From Candidatus Oceanisphaera merdipullorum (GTDB taxonomy: Bacteria > Pseudomonadota > Gammaproteobacteria > Enterobacterales > Aeromonadaceae): DNA of 57,462 nt. A program made the translations under genes and the position numbers. Under the pieces are notes generated by a model. That model did no database searches. It was not told where the DNA came from and was given only the letters and a program-made list of their open reading frames with translations. Shown here piece by piece: positions 44,814 through 52,962 of this stretch (its first letter is position 1; each line of letters begins with the position of its first letter). The stretch spans positions 1 through 57,462 of the forward strand of contig JAHLFI010000050.1 in NCBI GenBank assembly GCA_018883865.1, written 5' to 3'.

Positions 44814-44975
44814 TACAGACTCCTCATAAGTAGAGCGGCACCCAGTAGGGTGCGATCACCTCAAACACTCACGCCAGTATGCAGCGCTCTCGAGTGTGAA
44901 TAGGGGGATTGTACTGTGATAATGCCCGCTAGGGTATAAAAGTAGCCATGGCTGTGGCAATAGAGGATACGGCGG

Positions 44976-45443
44976 ATGAAAAAGCGTAATGCAGTATATG
45001 TGGTAATACTGGCCCTGATGGCGGTCGTAACCGGCTGTAAGGAGCCCGCCAGTTTGACCTTAGCCAATGGCGATCAGCAAAACTTGAGCGACTATAAAGG
45101 CCAATGGCTGGTGGTGAATTATTTTGCCGAGTGGTGCGCGCCTTGTTTACGAGAGATGCCGCTGCTTAATGAACTCAGCCAAAGTGACGGCCCTGCGGTA
45201 TTGGCGGTGAGCTTTGATGACTTATCGAATCAGGCGCTACAAGACTTGAGTCAGCGCTATCAACTGGCCATGCCGGTGGTGGCAAAACTGGCCGGTCCTT
45301 GGCCGTTTGAATCACCTCGCGCCTTACCTACCACGCTAGTGCTGGATCCTAAAGGCAAATTGGTAGATACCCACCAAGGGGAATTAAAACCCGAAGATAT
45401 CGCCAATTGGCAGAATAAGTATTGGCAGAAGACACAGCTGTAA
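44976..45443 (+). CDS. TlpA-like thiol-disulfide lipoprotein
   Basis: A 155-residue lipoprotein with a thioredoxin domain facing the periplasm. The lipobox is VVTGC (Cys21). TlpA/ResA type motifs are LTLANGDQQNLSDYKGQWLVVNYFAEWCAPCLREMPLLNEL, with the CAPC pair at Cys54 and Cys57, and ALPTTLVLDPKGKLV with the cis-Pro. It is probably a membrane-anchored reductase in the periplasm, for example for cytochrome c maturation or oxidant repair. Divergent from the arsC/DUF2069 pair. Confidence 0.88.
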   Translation: MKKRNAVYVVILALMAVVTGCKEPASLTLANGDQQNLSDYKGQWLVVNYFAEWCAPCLREMPLLNELSQSDGPAVLAVSFDDLSNQALQDLSQRYQLAMPVVAKLAGPWPFESPRALPTTLVLDPKGKLVDTHQGELKPEDIANWQNKYWQKTQL

Positions 45444-45927
45444 GCCGAAGCCTGTCTCTTAGCCAAATCTGTGCTTAATGGCGATGTCAGACAGAGCGCA
45501 CCGCTCCTCCGATTCGCCGTAAACCCATCCATGGGGCTCAAGCCGCGCCATCCTTGGCGCGGATGGTCGGCTGAGCCGACACCCTCTACCTTCCCTCTTG
45601 GCTCAAAGCTAGCTGTTGTACTCTCTGTTGGCTCAATATTACCGGAAGAGGCCGTGGGCATTGTCCGAGTCAACCGTCAAATGCCATGGACGGCATTTGC
45701 CGAGCGCCGCATGGAGGCAGCTTAAGCGAGTTGACGGAGGCAAACCTCGGCATCGTCGTGCTTTACTGACTTGTGACTAAGAGATAGGCCGTAAGCTTGA
45801 AGCGGTAAGCCGTAAGTAAAACCAAAGATTAAAACCAAAAAACCGGCATCTTGATGTGCAACAAGATGCCGGTTTTGTTTTTGAAAGGGGTTAGCTGACA
45901 GCTTAAAGCTGATCGCTGTCTTTAAGG
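45444..45927. other. Hairpin-dense intergenic region
   Basis: These 484 bases lie between two convergent genes. The left 280 bases hold several perfect or near-perfect hairpins: 45543-45562 (CCGCGCCA / TGGCGCGG), 45566-45580 (GTCGGCT / AGCCGAC), 45678-45699 (CAAATGCC / GGCATTTG), and a longer-range pair CCGTCAA at 45674 with TTGACGG at 45731. An 84-codon frame covers it but is unlike any protein. The right part has the bepA terminator and AGCTTAAAGC-type short repeats. Confidence 0.6.
45838..45876 (-). terminator. Rho-independent terminator of bepA
   Basis: A 14-base stem (AACCGGCATCTTG-type arm against CAAGATGCCGGTT) with A- and T-runs on both sides lies about 55 bases past the bepA stop; it can act in both directions. 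Confidence 0.88.
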
Positions 45928-47373
45928 CTATTTGCGCAACTCTTCCCACTCAGTTTGTTGCTGGCGCAGTTGCAGCAGACGAGCGCCGAGACGGGCACGT
46001 TGCATGCTGTCTGAGGACAGATTCGTGGCAATTTCCATTTGGTCGACCGCGACGTCATAGCGACCTTTAAGGGCGGCGACTTCGGCCTGCGCCTGGCGAA
46101 ACGCCGACTCATTATTTAAGGGCCGATAGGCTTGGGCAATGAGATCCCAGGCTAAGGGGTTTTTTGGATTACGGCGCAGGTAGTTGTCGAGTAAGGTCAC
46201 GGCCTCTTGTTGGCGGTTTGCTTGCAGTAGGCTATCGGCGAGGTTGATCATGACCACTTGGTTATTGGGCAGTTGCTGTTGCGCTTGCTGCAAGCGAGCA
46301 ATGGCCGCTTGGTGTTTATCTTCTGCATTATCTAAGTCGGTGAGCGCATCCAAAATAAAGATATTATTGACGTGGCGGCGTGCAAGCTCGGTCAGAATGG
46401 GCCTTGCTAAGTCTTCTTTATTCATTTGTAGCAAGGCCAGCGCTTGGCCATAGCGGGCGGCGTCAGTTTGCCAAGCACCATTGATTTGCTTGGCTTCTTG
46501 GGCAAAGAAACGAGCGAGATCTTTGCCGGCGTTACGCTGAAAACGCACCATGACTCGTGCCTTTGCCATTTGGAAGTCTAAACTGGCCGGATGGTTTTTC
46601 TTCGGGTAATCTTGCGCTCGACTACGTGCCTCGGCAATACGGCTGGTGGGCAAGGGGTGTGTGAGCAGCATGGGCGGTGGCGCGCTGGCAAATTGATACT
46701 TATCGGCGAGTTTTTGAAAGAAGCTGGCCATGGCATTAGGATCAAAACCTGCATTATTTAAGAGACGCAAGCCAATGCGATCCGCTTCCAGCTCGTTGTC
46801 GCGCGTATAGTTAATAGCCGACTGCATCTTAAGGCCAAGGGTAGTTTGTAAGGCGGCCAGGCCTGCTTGTGGATTAACCACGGCTAAGGCCACTGAGCCC
46901 ACTAGCCCCGCTACGGTCAGCGGTGTGCTACGAGACTGGGATTCTAAATAGCGAGCAATGTGGCGTTGGGTGACGTGAGTGATTTCGTGAGCGATAACAG
47001 ACGCTAACTCACTTTCGTTTTCCGCATACAAAAATAAGCCGGTATGCAGCTGTACTACGCCACCGAGAAAAGCACTGGCGTTAATGGTGTCGTCGTTGAT
47101 CAGCAGAAACTGAAACGGAAAACGCACCGCATCGGCTTGGGAGAGTAACTTCAGCCCCAGATCGGTCACGTATTCATTGAGTACAGGATCGTCAATCACA
47201 GCTTGGTTAGCACGAGCAAAACGGGTAAAGGCCTCGCCAAAACGCGCTTCTCGCTCAATAGACATAGCGCTGACGCCGGCGGTGCCAATATCGGGTAAAC
47301 TGTTGGCGGCTTGTAAAGGTGTCAAAATAAGTAGAGAAAATGCCAGAGCCATCCTGGCCGCAGGAAACCTCAT
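45928..47373 (-). CDS. bepA: Outer-membrane-maintenance metalloprotease/chaperone BepA
   Basis: A 481-residue periplasmic M48 protease (E. coli BepA 487) that helps LptD and BAM assembly and degrades stalled barrels. A signal peptide (about 1-22) is followed by the M48 domain with zinc motif HEITH (His129, Glu130, His133) and the third ligand Glu in NELEADRIGLRLL. The C-terminal half (about 300-480) holds TPR repeats (AIARLQQAQQQLPNNQVVMINLADSLL, PLAWDL-like). AAGGTAA precedes the ATG at 47373; the frame continues 22 codons upstream. Its neighbours perM and arsC are the same as in E. coli. Confidence 0.95.
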   Translation of the reverse strand: MRFPAARMALAFSLLILTPLQAANSLPDIGTAGVSAMSIEREARFGEAFTRFARANQAVIDDPVLNEYVTDLGLKLLSQADAVRFPFQFLLINDDTINASAFLGGVVQLHTGLFLYAENESELASVIAHEITHVTQRHIARYLESQSRSTPLTVAGLVGSVALAVVNPQAGLAALQTTLGLKMQSAINYTRDNELEADRIGLRLLNNAGFDPNAMASFFQKLADKYQFASAPPPMLLTHPLPTSRIAEARSRAQDYPKKNHPASLDFQMAKARVMVRFQRNAGKDLARFFAQEAKQINGAWQTDAARYGQALALLQMNKEDLARPILTELARRHVNNIFILDALTDLDNAEDKHQAAIARLQQAQQQLPNNQVVMINLADSLLQANRQQEAVTLLDNYLRRNPKNPLAWDLIAQAYRPLNNESAFRQAQAEVAALKGRYDVAVDQMEIATNLSSDSMQRARLGARLLQLRQQQTEWEELRK

Positions 47374-47490
47374 TTTAATTACCTTTTTTATGATGTGCTT
47401 AATAGCAGAATACCTGCCCCCATAAGGCGTAACAAGCATTGTTTAACTGCGCCCAGCAAGGGATAATTTATAACATTTATCGGAGGCGAG

Positions 47491-47712
47491 GTGGACACAC
47501 TGGATGCCAGCAGCTGGCGCTGCCCAAGGCCCTTATTGCAGGCTAAGTTGTGGCTTAAAGGCGCTACGGCAGGACAAAAATTGCGCTTGTGTATCTCAGA
47601 TACCGGATCTCGCCAAGATATCCCCCGTTACTTATTACGCATGGGCCACAGTGTCATTCAAGAGAGTGACGATGGCCGCGTGCTGACATTACTCATTACC
47701 AAGGTCCCATAA
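47491..47712 (+). CDS. TusA/SirA-like sulfurtransferase family protein
   Basis: A 73-residue single-domain protein. The family motif WRCPRPLLQAKLWL, with its conserved Cys-Pro-x-Pro, lies near the N-terminus, followed by GQKLRLCISDTGSRQDIPRYLLRMGHSVI, where DTGSRQDIPRYL matches the D-x-x-S..D-I TusA element. Cytoplasmic TusA-type proteins carry persulfide sulfur, for example for tRNA thiolation. It starts with GTG, with GGAGG four bases upstream. perM begins 12 bases after its stop, so they are co-transcribed. Confidence 0.87.
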   Translation: MDTLDASSWRCPRPLLQAKLWLKGATAGQKLRLCISDTGSRQDIPRYLLRMGHSVIQESDDGRVLTLLITKVP

Positions 47713-47724
47713 GGAAAGAATTGC

Positions 47725-48804
47725 ATGCTAGACATTCTGAAACATTGGTACCGAAGGCGCTTTACCGATCCCGGGGCTGTGGCGCTGTTTTTGAGCCTGC
47801 TGTTTGGTTTTGTGGTGGTGTATTTCTTAGGCCATATTTTGGCGCCGCTTTTTGCCGCCGTGGTTATTGCCTATTTATTGGACTGGCCGGTGACCCGATT
47901 GGAGCGCTTGGGATTTAAACGGGTGTGGGCCACGGCACTGGTGCAGTTGCTGTTCGCTATTGTCGTTATTTTGTCCTTGGTTAGCATAGTACCGACTTTT
48001 TTATCGCAAATGGCCAACTTGGCCCGCGAAATACCCAGTATGATCACCAGCACTCAGGATGCGCTGCTCACGCTCCCTGAGCGCTACCCAGAAATCGTCG
48101 ATGTGACTTTGATGCAAAGTGTGCTCGACGACGGCCGTAGCCGCTTACTTGGTTCGGCTAATGAGATATTAAGCGTGTCGTTCAATTCCCTCACCAATGC
48201 CGCCGTGCTAATGGTGTATATGATCTTGGTATCGGTATTGGTGTTCTTTATGCTCAAAGATAAGCGTGAGTTAATGAACAGCACCCGCCGCTACTTGCCG
48301 CGCAATCGTGAGTTAGTGTCGCGAGTATGGCGCGAAATGAACGTACAAATTGCCAATTATGTCCGTGGTAAGGTGATAGAAATCTTTATCGTCGGCGGCG
48401 TTAGCTACATCACCTTTATGATGCTCGACTTGCGTTACCCCTTGTTGCTGTCGGTATTGGTCGGCTTTTCTGTTTTGATCCCCTACATAGGGGCGGCGGC
48501 GGCGACTGTACCTGTGGCCATGGTGGGACTGTTTCAATGGGGATTTAGTGCACCGTTTTTCTACCTAATGGTGGCCTACGGTATTATTCAGGCGCTGGAT
48601 GGCAACGTCTTGGTGCCCATCTTGTTTTCGGAAGCGGTTAACCTGCATCCCATTGCCATTATCGTGGCCGTGCTACTCTTTGGCGGCCTCTGGGGGTTTT
48701 GGGGGGTATTTTTCGCCATACCGCTGGCGACGCTAGTTAAGGCAGTATTTAACGCTTGGCCCAATGATGATGCGGTGCCGGTACTTGAGCAGAAAAATGT
48801 TTAA
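47725..48804 (+). CDS. perM: PerM family (AI-2E exporter-like) permease
   Basis: A 359-residue inner-membrane protein with about seven to eight helices. It has LSLLFGFVVVYFLGHILAPLFAAVVIAYLLDWP at the N-terminus, an extended soluble loop (ALLTLPERYPEIVDVTL), the VFFMLKDKRELMNSTRRYLP stretch, and FSVLIPYIGAAAATVPVAMVGLFQWG plus NLHPIAIIVAVLLFGGLWGFWGVFFAIPLATLVKAV. This is the PerM/UPF0118 family, some members of which export AI-2 or ions. The name follows synteny with bepA in E. coli. AAGGAAA precedes the ATG. Confidence 0.9.
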   Translation: MLDILKHWYRRRFTDPGAVALFLSLLFGFVVVYFLGHILAPLFAAVVIAYLLDWPVTRLERLGFKRVWATALVQLLFAIVVILSLVSIVPTFLSQMANLAREIPSMITSTQDALLTLPERYPEIVDVTLMQSVLDDGRSRLLGSANEILSVSFNSLTNAAVLMVYMILVSVLVFFMLKDKRELMNSTRRYLPRNRELVSRVWREMNVQIANYVRGKVIEIFIVGGVSYITFMMLDLRYPLLLSVLVGFSVLIPYIGAAAATVPVAMVGLFQWGFSAPFFYLMVAYGIIQALDGNVLVPILFSEAVNLHPIAIIVAVLLFGGLWGFWGVFFAIPLATLVKAVFNAWPNDDAVPVLEQKNV

Positions 48805-48830
48805 CCAATAAATGCAATAAGGACAACATA

Positions 48831-50177
48831 GTGAGAGAACACTTTGGCTCACGCTTTGGTTTTATCATGGCTGCCGCCGGTGCGGCGGTCGGCCTTGGTA
48901 ATATTTGGGGCTTCCCCACCCAAGCGGCCAGTAACGGCGGCGGCGCTTTTTTACTAGCGTATTTACTGTTAGTGATGCTGCTCGGTTTCCCGATGCTGGT
49001 GATGGAAGTCGCTATCGGCCGCTATGGCCAAGCTAACCCCGTGGACTCGGTACGCAAGCTGGGCCGTACTTCTCTGCAAAAGACGCTTGCGGGTGCCGTT
49101 GGGTATATGGGGATGTTGGTGCCGAGCTTAGTGCTGACTTTTTATGCCATAGTGGCCGGTTGGCTGCTGGCTTTCTTAGCTGCGGCCCTTACACGTATCT
49201 TGGGTTGGGACACGGCGACTGCTTGGCTGCAAGCCTTTGGTTTGGGCCGCAATATTGTGGGTACCTTGGTCTTCTATTTGCTGACCATCTTGGTGGTGCA
49301 AGCCGGGGTGCGAAACGGCATAGAGCGCTGGTCGGCGCGGTTGATGCCGGCTTTGTTTGTGCTGTTCTTGATATTGTTTTTTTATATCCTTACTCAAGAA
49401 GGCGCCATGGTTGGCCTCAAACATTATCTAGTGCCGGATTTCAGTAAAGTACTGGAGCCTAAGTTATTAGTCAGCGCCATGGGGCAGGCATTTTTCTCGC
49501 TGACCATAGGCGGTTGCTCCATGTTGATGTATGGCTCTTACTTGAGTAAGCAAGAAAATATTCCGCGCACCGCGCTGCAAATTACCTTGCTCGATACCGG
49601 GGTGGCGTTTCTAGCGGGCTTGGTGATTTTGCCTGCTATGTTTGTGGCGATGAAGAATGGGGTGACTATTTTTGCCGATGACGGCAGCTTGCTGGACTCA
49701 GACACCTTGGTCTTTACCGTATTACCCGCACTGTTTGAGACCATGGGGCCGGCGGGCTTAGTGATGTCTTTGGTGTTTTTTATACTGATGGGCATAGCGG
49801 CGCTCACGTCCTCTATTTCTATGCTGGAAGTGCCCGTGTCTTATAGCACAGAGCGTTTTAAGGCATCTCGGCCGTTCATGACTTGGCTGTTGGGGTCGGG
49901 ACTTGCGGTATTGAGCGTGATTATCTGCCTTAACTTTGGCAGCTTATTTGGCTTCGTTATTCGGCTTTCGACTCAGCAAATTCAGCCGTTAGTCGGCTTA
50001 GGTTTTGTGCTACTAGGGGGCTGGATGTGGGGCCGAGCTAAGCTATTCGACGAGTTAGTCCAAGGCTCGCCTGAGTTGGCCAGCAGCCTGTTTTGGCGCA
50101 TCTGGTCGCGCTATGTGCGCGTGGTCTGCCCATTGTTGGTGGTGTTGGTTGTGGTGAGTAGCTGGCAAGCGAGTTAA
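48831..50177 (+). CDS. Sodium-dependent transporter, NSS (SNF) family
   Basis: A 448-residue inner-membrane Na+ symporter of the LeuT type. The N-terminal EHFGSRFGFIMAAAGAAVGLGNIWGFPTQAASNGGGAFLLAYL carries the unwound helix 1 that binds Na+ and substrate, and FSLTIGGCSMLMYGSYLSKQENI follows as helix 6-7 region. The count of about 11 helices and length agree with the short bacterial NSS group. Likely ligand is an amino acid, but Trp, Tyr, Leu and others cannot be told apart. GTG start with AAGGAC; 26 bases after perM, so probably in the same operon. A terminator follows. Confidence 0.92.
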   Translation: MREHFGSRFGFIMAAAGAAVGLGNIWGFPTQAASNGGGAFLLAYLLLVMLLGFPMLVMEVAIGRYGQANPVDSVRKLGRTSLQKTLAGAVGYMGMLVPSLVLTFYAIVAGWLLAFLAAALTRILGWDTATAWLQAFGLGRNIVGTLVFYLLTILVVQAGVRNGIERWSARLMPALFVLFLILFFYILTQEGAMVGLKHYLVPDFSKVLEPKLLVSAMGQAFFSLTIGGCSMLMYGSYLSKQENIPRTALQITLLDTGVAFLAGLVILPAMFVAMKNGVTIFADDGSLLDSDTLVFTVLPALFETMGPAGLVMSLVFFILMGIAALTSSISMLEVPVSYSTERFKASRPFMTWLLGSGLAVLSVIICLNFGSLFGFVIRLSTQQIQPLVGLGFVLLGGWMWGRAKLFDELVQGSPELASSLFWRIWSRYVRVVCPLLVVLVVVSSWQAS

Positions 50178-50203
50178 CACTAAGCTTAAAGCCGGTACCA
50201 AAC

Positions 50204-50239
50204 AAAAAAGCCCTGAACCTGATAGGTTCGGGGCTTTTT
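50204..50239. terminator. Terminator after the NSS transporter gene
   Basis: A long hairpin (AAGCCC.GAACCT / AGGTTCGGGGCTT, one G-T pair) with A6 and T5 runs lies between the convergent NSS and cnoX-like genes. Confidence 0.88.
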
Positions 50240-50307
50240 CTTTGCCGTCTTCCTGACGAAAGTCAGTATCTCGGCCTTTACAGATGGCTCAGCGCTTAAC
50301 GCTTTCT

Positions 50308-51144
50308 TTAATAAAGCATACTGTACAGCTTGCGGCGATAAGTGGAGGCAATGGGATCCGCGCCCAGTGTCACTAGCATGTCTAAGAAGTGCTTTCTGGC
50401 ATCACCAAAGGCCAAGTCGGTTTGCAAGACGCTAACCAGTAATTGAAGCGCTTCTTCTTGGCGACCTGCTTGAAACAGTTGTATGGCTAACTCTTCTTTT
50501 AGGCTCAATGAGTCAGGCTCTGCCGCCAGCTTTTGTTCTAGCTCGCGTATTGCTGGGCTATCGGCGGCTTCTTCTGCCAGCTCCAAGCGCGCCAAAATAT
50601 GCTGATATTGGCTGTCTTGGTCAATCATGCCGATAGTGGCGAGCAATTGTTTGGTTTCTTCCAGCTTATTCAAGGCCAACGCCGCTTCGGCTAAGTAAAG
50701 GCGAATGGCGGCGCTGTCATCTAACGCTCGTGCTTGCTGCAACAGACCATAAGCCGCTTGTGGGTCTGTGCCCAGCGTCTGTTTGGCTTCATCCAGTAGT
50801 AGCTCGGCCTCATTGGGCTGATAGGGCGCCAAGAAGTGTTTAATGGCCGTTTCATCTTGCGGCCCTTCTAATACATCCACCGGCTGACCGTCTTTGAACG
50901 CCACCATAGCGGGCAGGGCACGCAGTCCCAATTGCGAGGCTAGGCTTTGCAGCTGTGGATCGGCAACGTCGACGCGAGCTAGATCCAGTTGGGCATGATT
51001 ACTGCCAATCAGTCTTTCCAATATTGGACTCATGGCTTGGCATTCGGGCACCGCTTCGGCATGAAAGAAGATCACCACGGTTTTCGTCATGGAGGCGTCA
51101 ATTAATGCCTGCTGAAAATTCTGTACATTGATGTCAACTATCAT
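50308..51144 (-). CDS. cnoX: CnoX-like thioredoxin/TPR chaperedoxin (YbbN)
   Basis: A 278-residue cytoplasmic protein of CnoX type. The N-terminal thioredoxin fold (about 1-110) has the active-site region HAEAVPECQAMSP, where a Val-Pro-Glu-Cys replaces the CxxC; E. coli CnoX also lacks a CxxC and has Ser-x-x-Cys. It continues with ARVDVADPQLQSLASQLGLRALPAMVAFKDG (cis-Pro). The C-terminal part (about 115-278) is TPR-like. CnoX guards clients from over-oxidation and passes them to chaperonins. Start at 51144 is chosen to match homologues; the frame extends 11 codons upstream. Confidence 0.9.
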   Translation of the reverse strand: MIVDINVQNFQQALIDASMTKTVVIFFHAEAVPECQAMSPILERLIGSNHAQLDLARVDVADPQLQSLASQLGLRALPAMVAFKDGQPVDVLEGPQDETAIKHFLAPYQPNEAELLLDEAKQTLGTDPQAAYGLLQQARALDDSAAIRLYLAEAALALNKLEETKQLLATIGMIDQDSQYQHILARLELAEEAADSPAIRELEQKLAAEPDSLSLKEELAIQLFQAGRQEEALQLLVSVLQTDLAFGDARKHFLDMLVTLGADPIASTYRRKLYSMLY

Positions 51145-51200
51145 AGATACGCGTCTCGCTGAGAAAGAATGAGGCAAGAGTAAGGTGTTGACCTTACATG

Positions 51201-51992
51201 CTACTGGCTTACATACAAATTGGGCTGCGGGCCGCTAATTTCAAGCGCTAACCCTAAATCGGTCAAACTCAAGATCTCAAGAGGGGCTGTCTGCTCGCCT
51301 TGTATGGCGAGTGTCAGTCGGCTACTGCTATTTACATTTGCTTGCAATACCCCCGCTTGCAATACGTCAGTGGCTAACGGCTGTTCGCGCAGTAAAAAAT
51401 GCTGCAGTTGATAGCGCTGCTCACCAAAGAGAGCGTGCGCTTGCTCGGGCTGCCAATGCACGGCGCTTAAGTTATTGGCAATACCGCTGCCATGGGCCTT
51501 AAGCACGGCTTCTTTGAGGGTCCATAATCGTAAAAAATGCGCCGGCTCTGGGTGCTGAGCCAACCAAACTTGTTCCTCTGCACTAAAGTAGCGTTTTGCT
51601 AAGCGCAGGATTTGCGTGCTTGATAACTGGCGTGACTCTAAGTCCACGCCCAAAGGAGCCTGATTACCGATAGCCAACGCCAGCAGGCTGCCGGTATGGC
51701 TGATATTAAAATGCCAGTCAGTTGCTATGGAATTGGGCATCAATAGGCTAGGTTTACCCTTGTGGTTGATACCAATGGGGATCTTTGGCGGGCATAATTG
51801 CAGGGCGGGTGCCAACAGTTGGCGCACTAGGTAGCGACCGAGCAAGAACAGCTTGGCCTGCTGGGCATTCGCAATTTGTGCCAGTCGAAGCCGCTCTGGA
51901 CTTGATAAGGAGTTATGGGCATCTGCAGGCAGAATGAGGTGATCCGTATCACAAACCAGTAGTTGGCTAAAAATAACCTTGTTTTTATTCAT
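51201..51992 (-). CDS. 4'-phosphopantetheinyl transferase (Sfp/AcpT type)
   Basis: A 263-residue enzyme that moves the phosphopantetheine arm of CoA onto carrier proteins. Motifs: HFNISHTGSLLALAI, the first conserved block; PLGVDLESRQL with the Mg2+-binding Asp-x-Glu; and RLWTLKEAVLKAHGSGI with the WTxKEA signature. This places it in the Sfp/Gsp group rather than the small AcpS group. No non-ribosomal peptide or polyketide genes lie nearby, so its carrier targets (fatty-acid-like, secondary metabolism or aminoadipate type) are not known. 56 bases separate it from the cnoX-like gene, which it may share a transcript with. Confidence 0.9.
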   Translation of the reverse strand: MNKNKVIFSQLLVCDTDHLILPADAHNSLSSPERLRLAQIANAQQAKLFLLGRYLVRQLLAPALQLCPPKIPIGINHKGKPSLLMPNSIATDWHFNISHTGSLLALAIGNQAPLGVDLESRQLSSTQILRLAKRYFSAEEQVWLAQHPEPAHFLRLWTLKEAVLKAHGSGIANNLSAVHWQPEQAHALFGEQRYQLQHFLLREQPLATDVLQAGVLQANVNSSSRLTLAIQGEQTAPLEILSLTDLGLALEISGPQPNLYVSQ

Positions 51993-52108
51993 ATTATTTT
52001 TGCAAAGCCCCTATCTTTTGCACTACTATCTATCGGTCAAAATTTATTATTATTAATGCCCATTATTGTTAACACCAATCCTATTAACAACTGGTTGCCA
52101 TTATTCTT

Positions 52109-52642
52109 ATGAAAAAGGTAATTATTCTTAGCGGCTTATTGCTTATAGCCGGTTGCAGTAGCAGCCCAAAGCAAGAGTCAGGAAAAAAGTTGGTTGCAAA
52201 CAAGCCGACTTCTTCCCTAACTTACAGTATCAGTACGGCACCGATGAAGCGTAATCCAAGATTGGCTCCTGGTGCGGTGCGTAACTTACAACAAGCGTAT
52301 AAAAAATGGCAAGGCACGCCTTACCGCTTTGGTGGCGTAGATGAACAGGGTATGGACTGCTCGGCGTTTACCCGCAACATGTATCAAGAAGCGTACGGTA
52401 TGCAATTGCCCCGTAGCACCTATGAACAAGTAGAGTTGGGCCGAGAGATTAGTCAGCAAGAGTTACAGCCGGGTGATTTAGTGTTTTTTCGCACCGGACG
52501 CACTCAACACAACGGCGTATATGTTGGCGAGGGTAAGTTTGCCCATGCCTCGTCAAGTGCCGGCGTGACCATTTCACGCTTAGATAACGTGTATTGGCGC
52601 ACCCGCTATTGGCAATCTCGTCGTCTGTTAGACGTGCAATAA
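52109..52642 (+). CDS. NlpC/P60 peptidoglycan endopeptidase lipoprotein
   Basis: A 177-residue lipoprotein with lipobox LLIAGC (Cys16). After a 40-residue linker, the NlpC/P60 domain (about 55-175) has WQGTPYRFGGVDEQGMDCSAFTRNMYQEAYG with catalytic Cys84, LQPGDLVFFRTGRTQHNGVYVGEGKFAHASSSAGVTISRL with the catalytic His and its polar partner. The enzyme probably cuts cross-links or stem peptides, as the E. coli MepS/MepH relatives do. It is a single gene with a strong terminator. Confidence 0.92.
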   Translation: MKKVIILSGLLLIAGCSSSPKQESGKKLVANKPTSSLTYSISTAPMKRNPRLAPGAVRNLQQAYKKWQGTPYRFGGVDEQGMDCSAFTRNMYQEAYGMQLPRSTYEQVELGREISQQELQPGDLVFFRTGRTQHNGVYVGEGKFAHASSSAGVTISRLDNVYWRTRYWQSRRLLDVQ

Positions 52643-52666
52643 TATCGCTGCGTCAAACTAGCCAGC

Positions 52667-52710
52667 AGTAAAAAAACACCGAGCTGAAAAGCTCGGTGTT
52701 TTTTTACTGG
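52667..52710. terminator. Terminator after the NlpC/P60 gene
   Basis: A very long stem (AAAAACACCGAGCT / AGCTCGGTGTTTTT, GAAA loop, extended by CAGTAA/TTACTG) lies 25 bases after the stop and can act in either direction. Confidence 0.9.
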
Positions 52711-52746
52711 TGTCTACTTATCCTGTTTGTGTAGGCGCTAAGGTTT

Positions 52747-52774
52747 TTCTAGCTTCTAGCTTCTAGCTTCTAGC
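52747..52774. repeat. Four tandem copies of TTCTAGC
   Basis: Four exact heptamers follow each other, ending in TCTGGC. This is simple-sequence DNA prone to slippage. It is in an intergenic part, about 190 bases beyond the yejM stop, and no regulatory meaning is known. Confidence 0.85.
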
Positions 52775-52962
52775 TCTGGCCTTACACCATTCTGAAAATC
52801 TAACCGATCAGTGCACCGCTCGAGATCTGTTAGTTTTGACCTTACAGCTGCCAACTTGTTCGGGAGGCCAGCAAAGCTTGCTGTTTTAATATATAAAACC
52901 GTGGCCAACAAATTGCCACCTTCATTCTTACGAAATAGGCCATATCTTTACTTAGATTGGTA

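Larger units (their letters stand above)
52643..52962. other. Intergenic region before yejM
   Basis: These 320 bases contain the NlpC-gene terminator, a four-unit heptamer repeat at 52747-52774 and otherwise AT-rich sequence. No coding frame is supported. Confidence 0.5.

Noticed and set aside
45471-45725. An 84-codon frame (and a longer opposite frame) across the hairpin-dense tract
   Set aside because: Its codons are dictated by inverted repeats and the product resembles no family; the tract is better seen as structured non-coding DNA.
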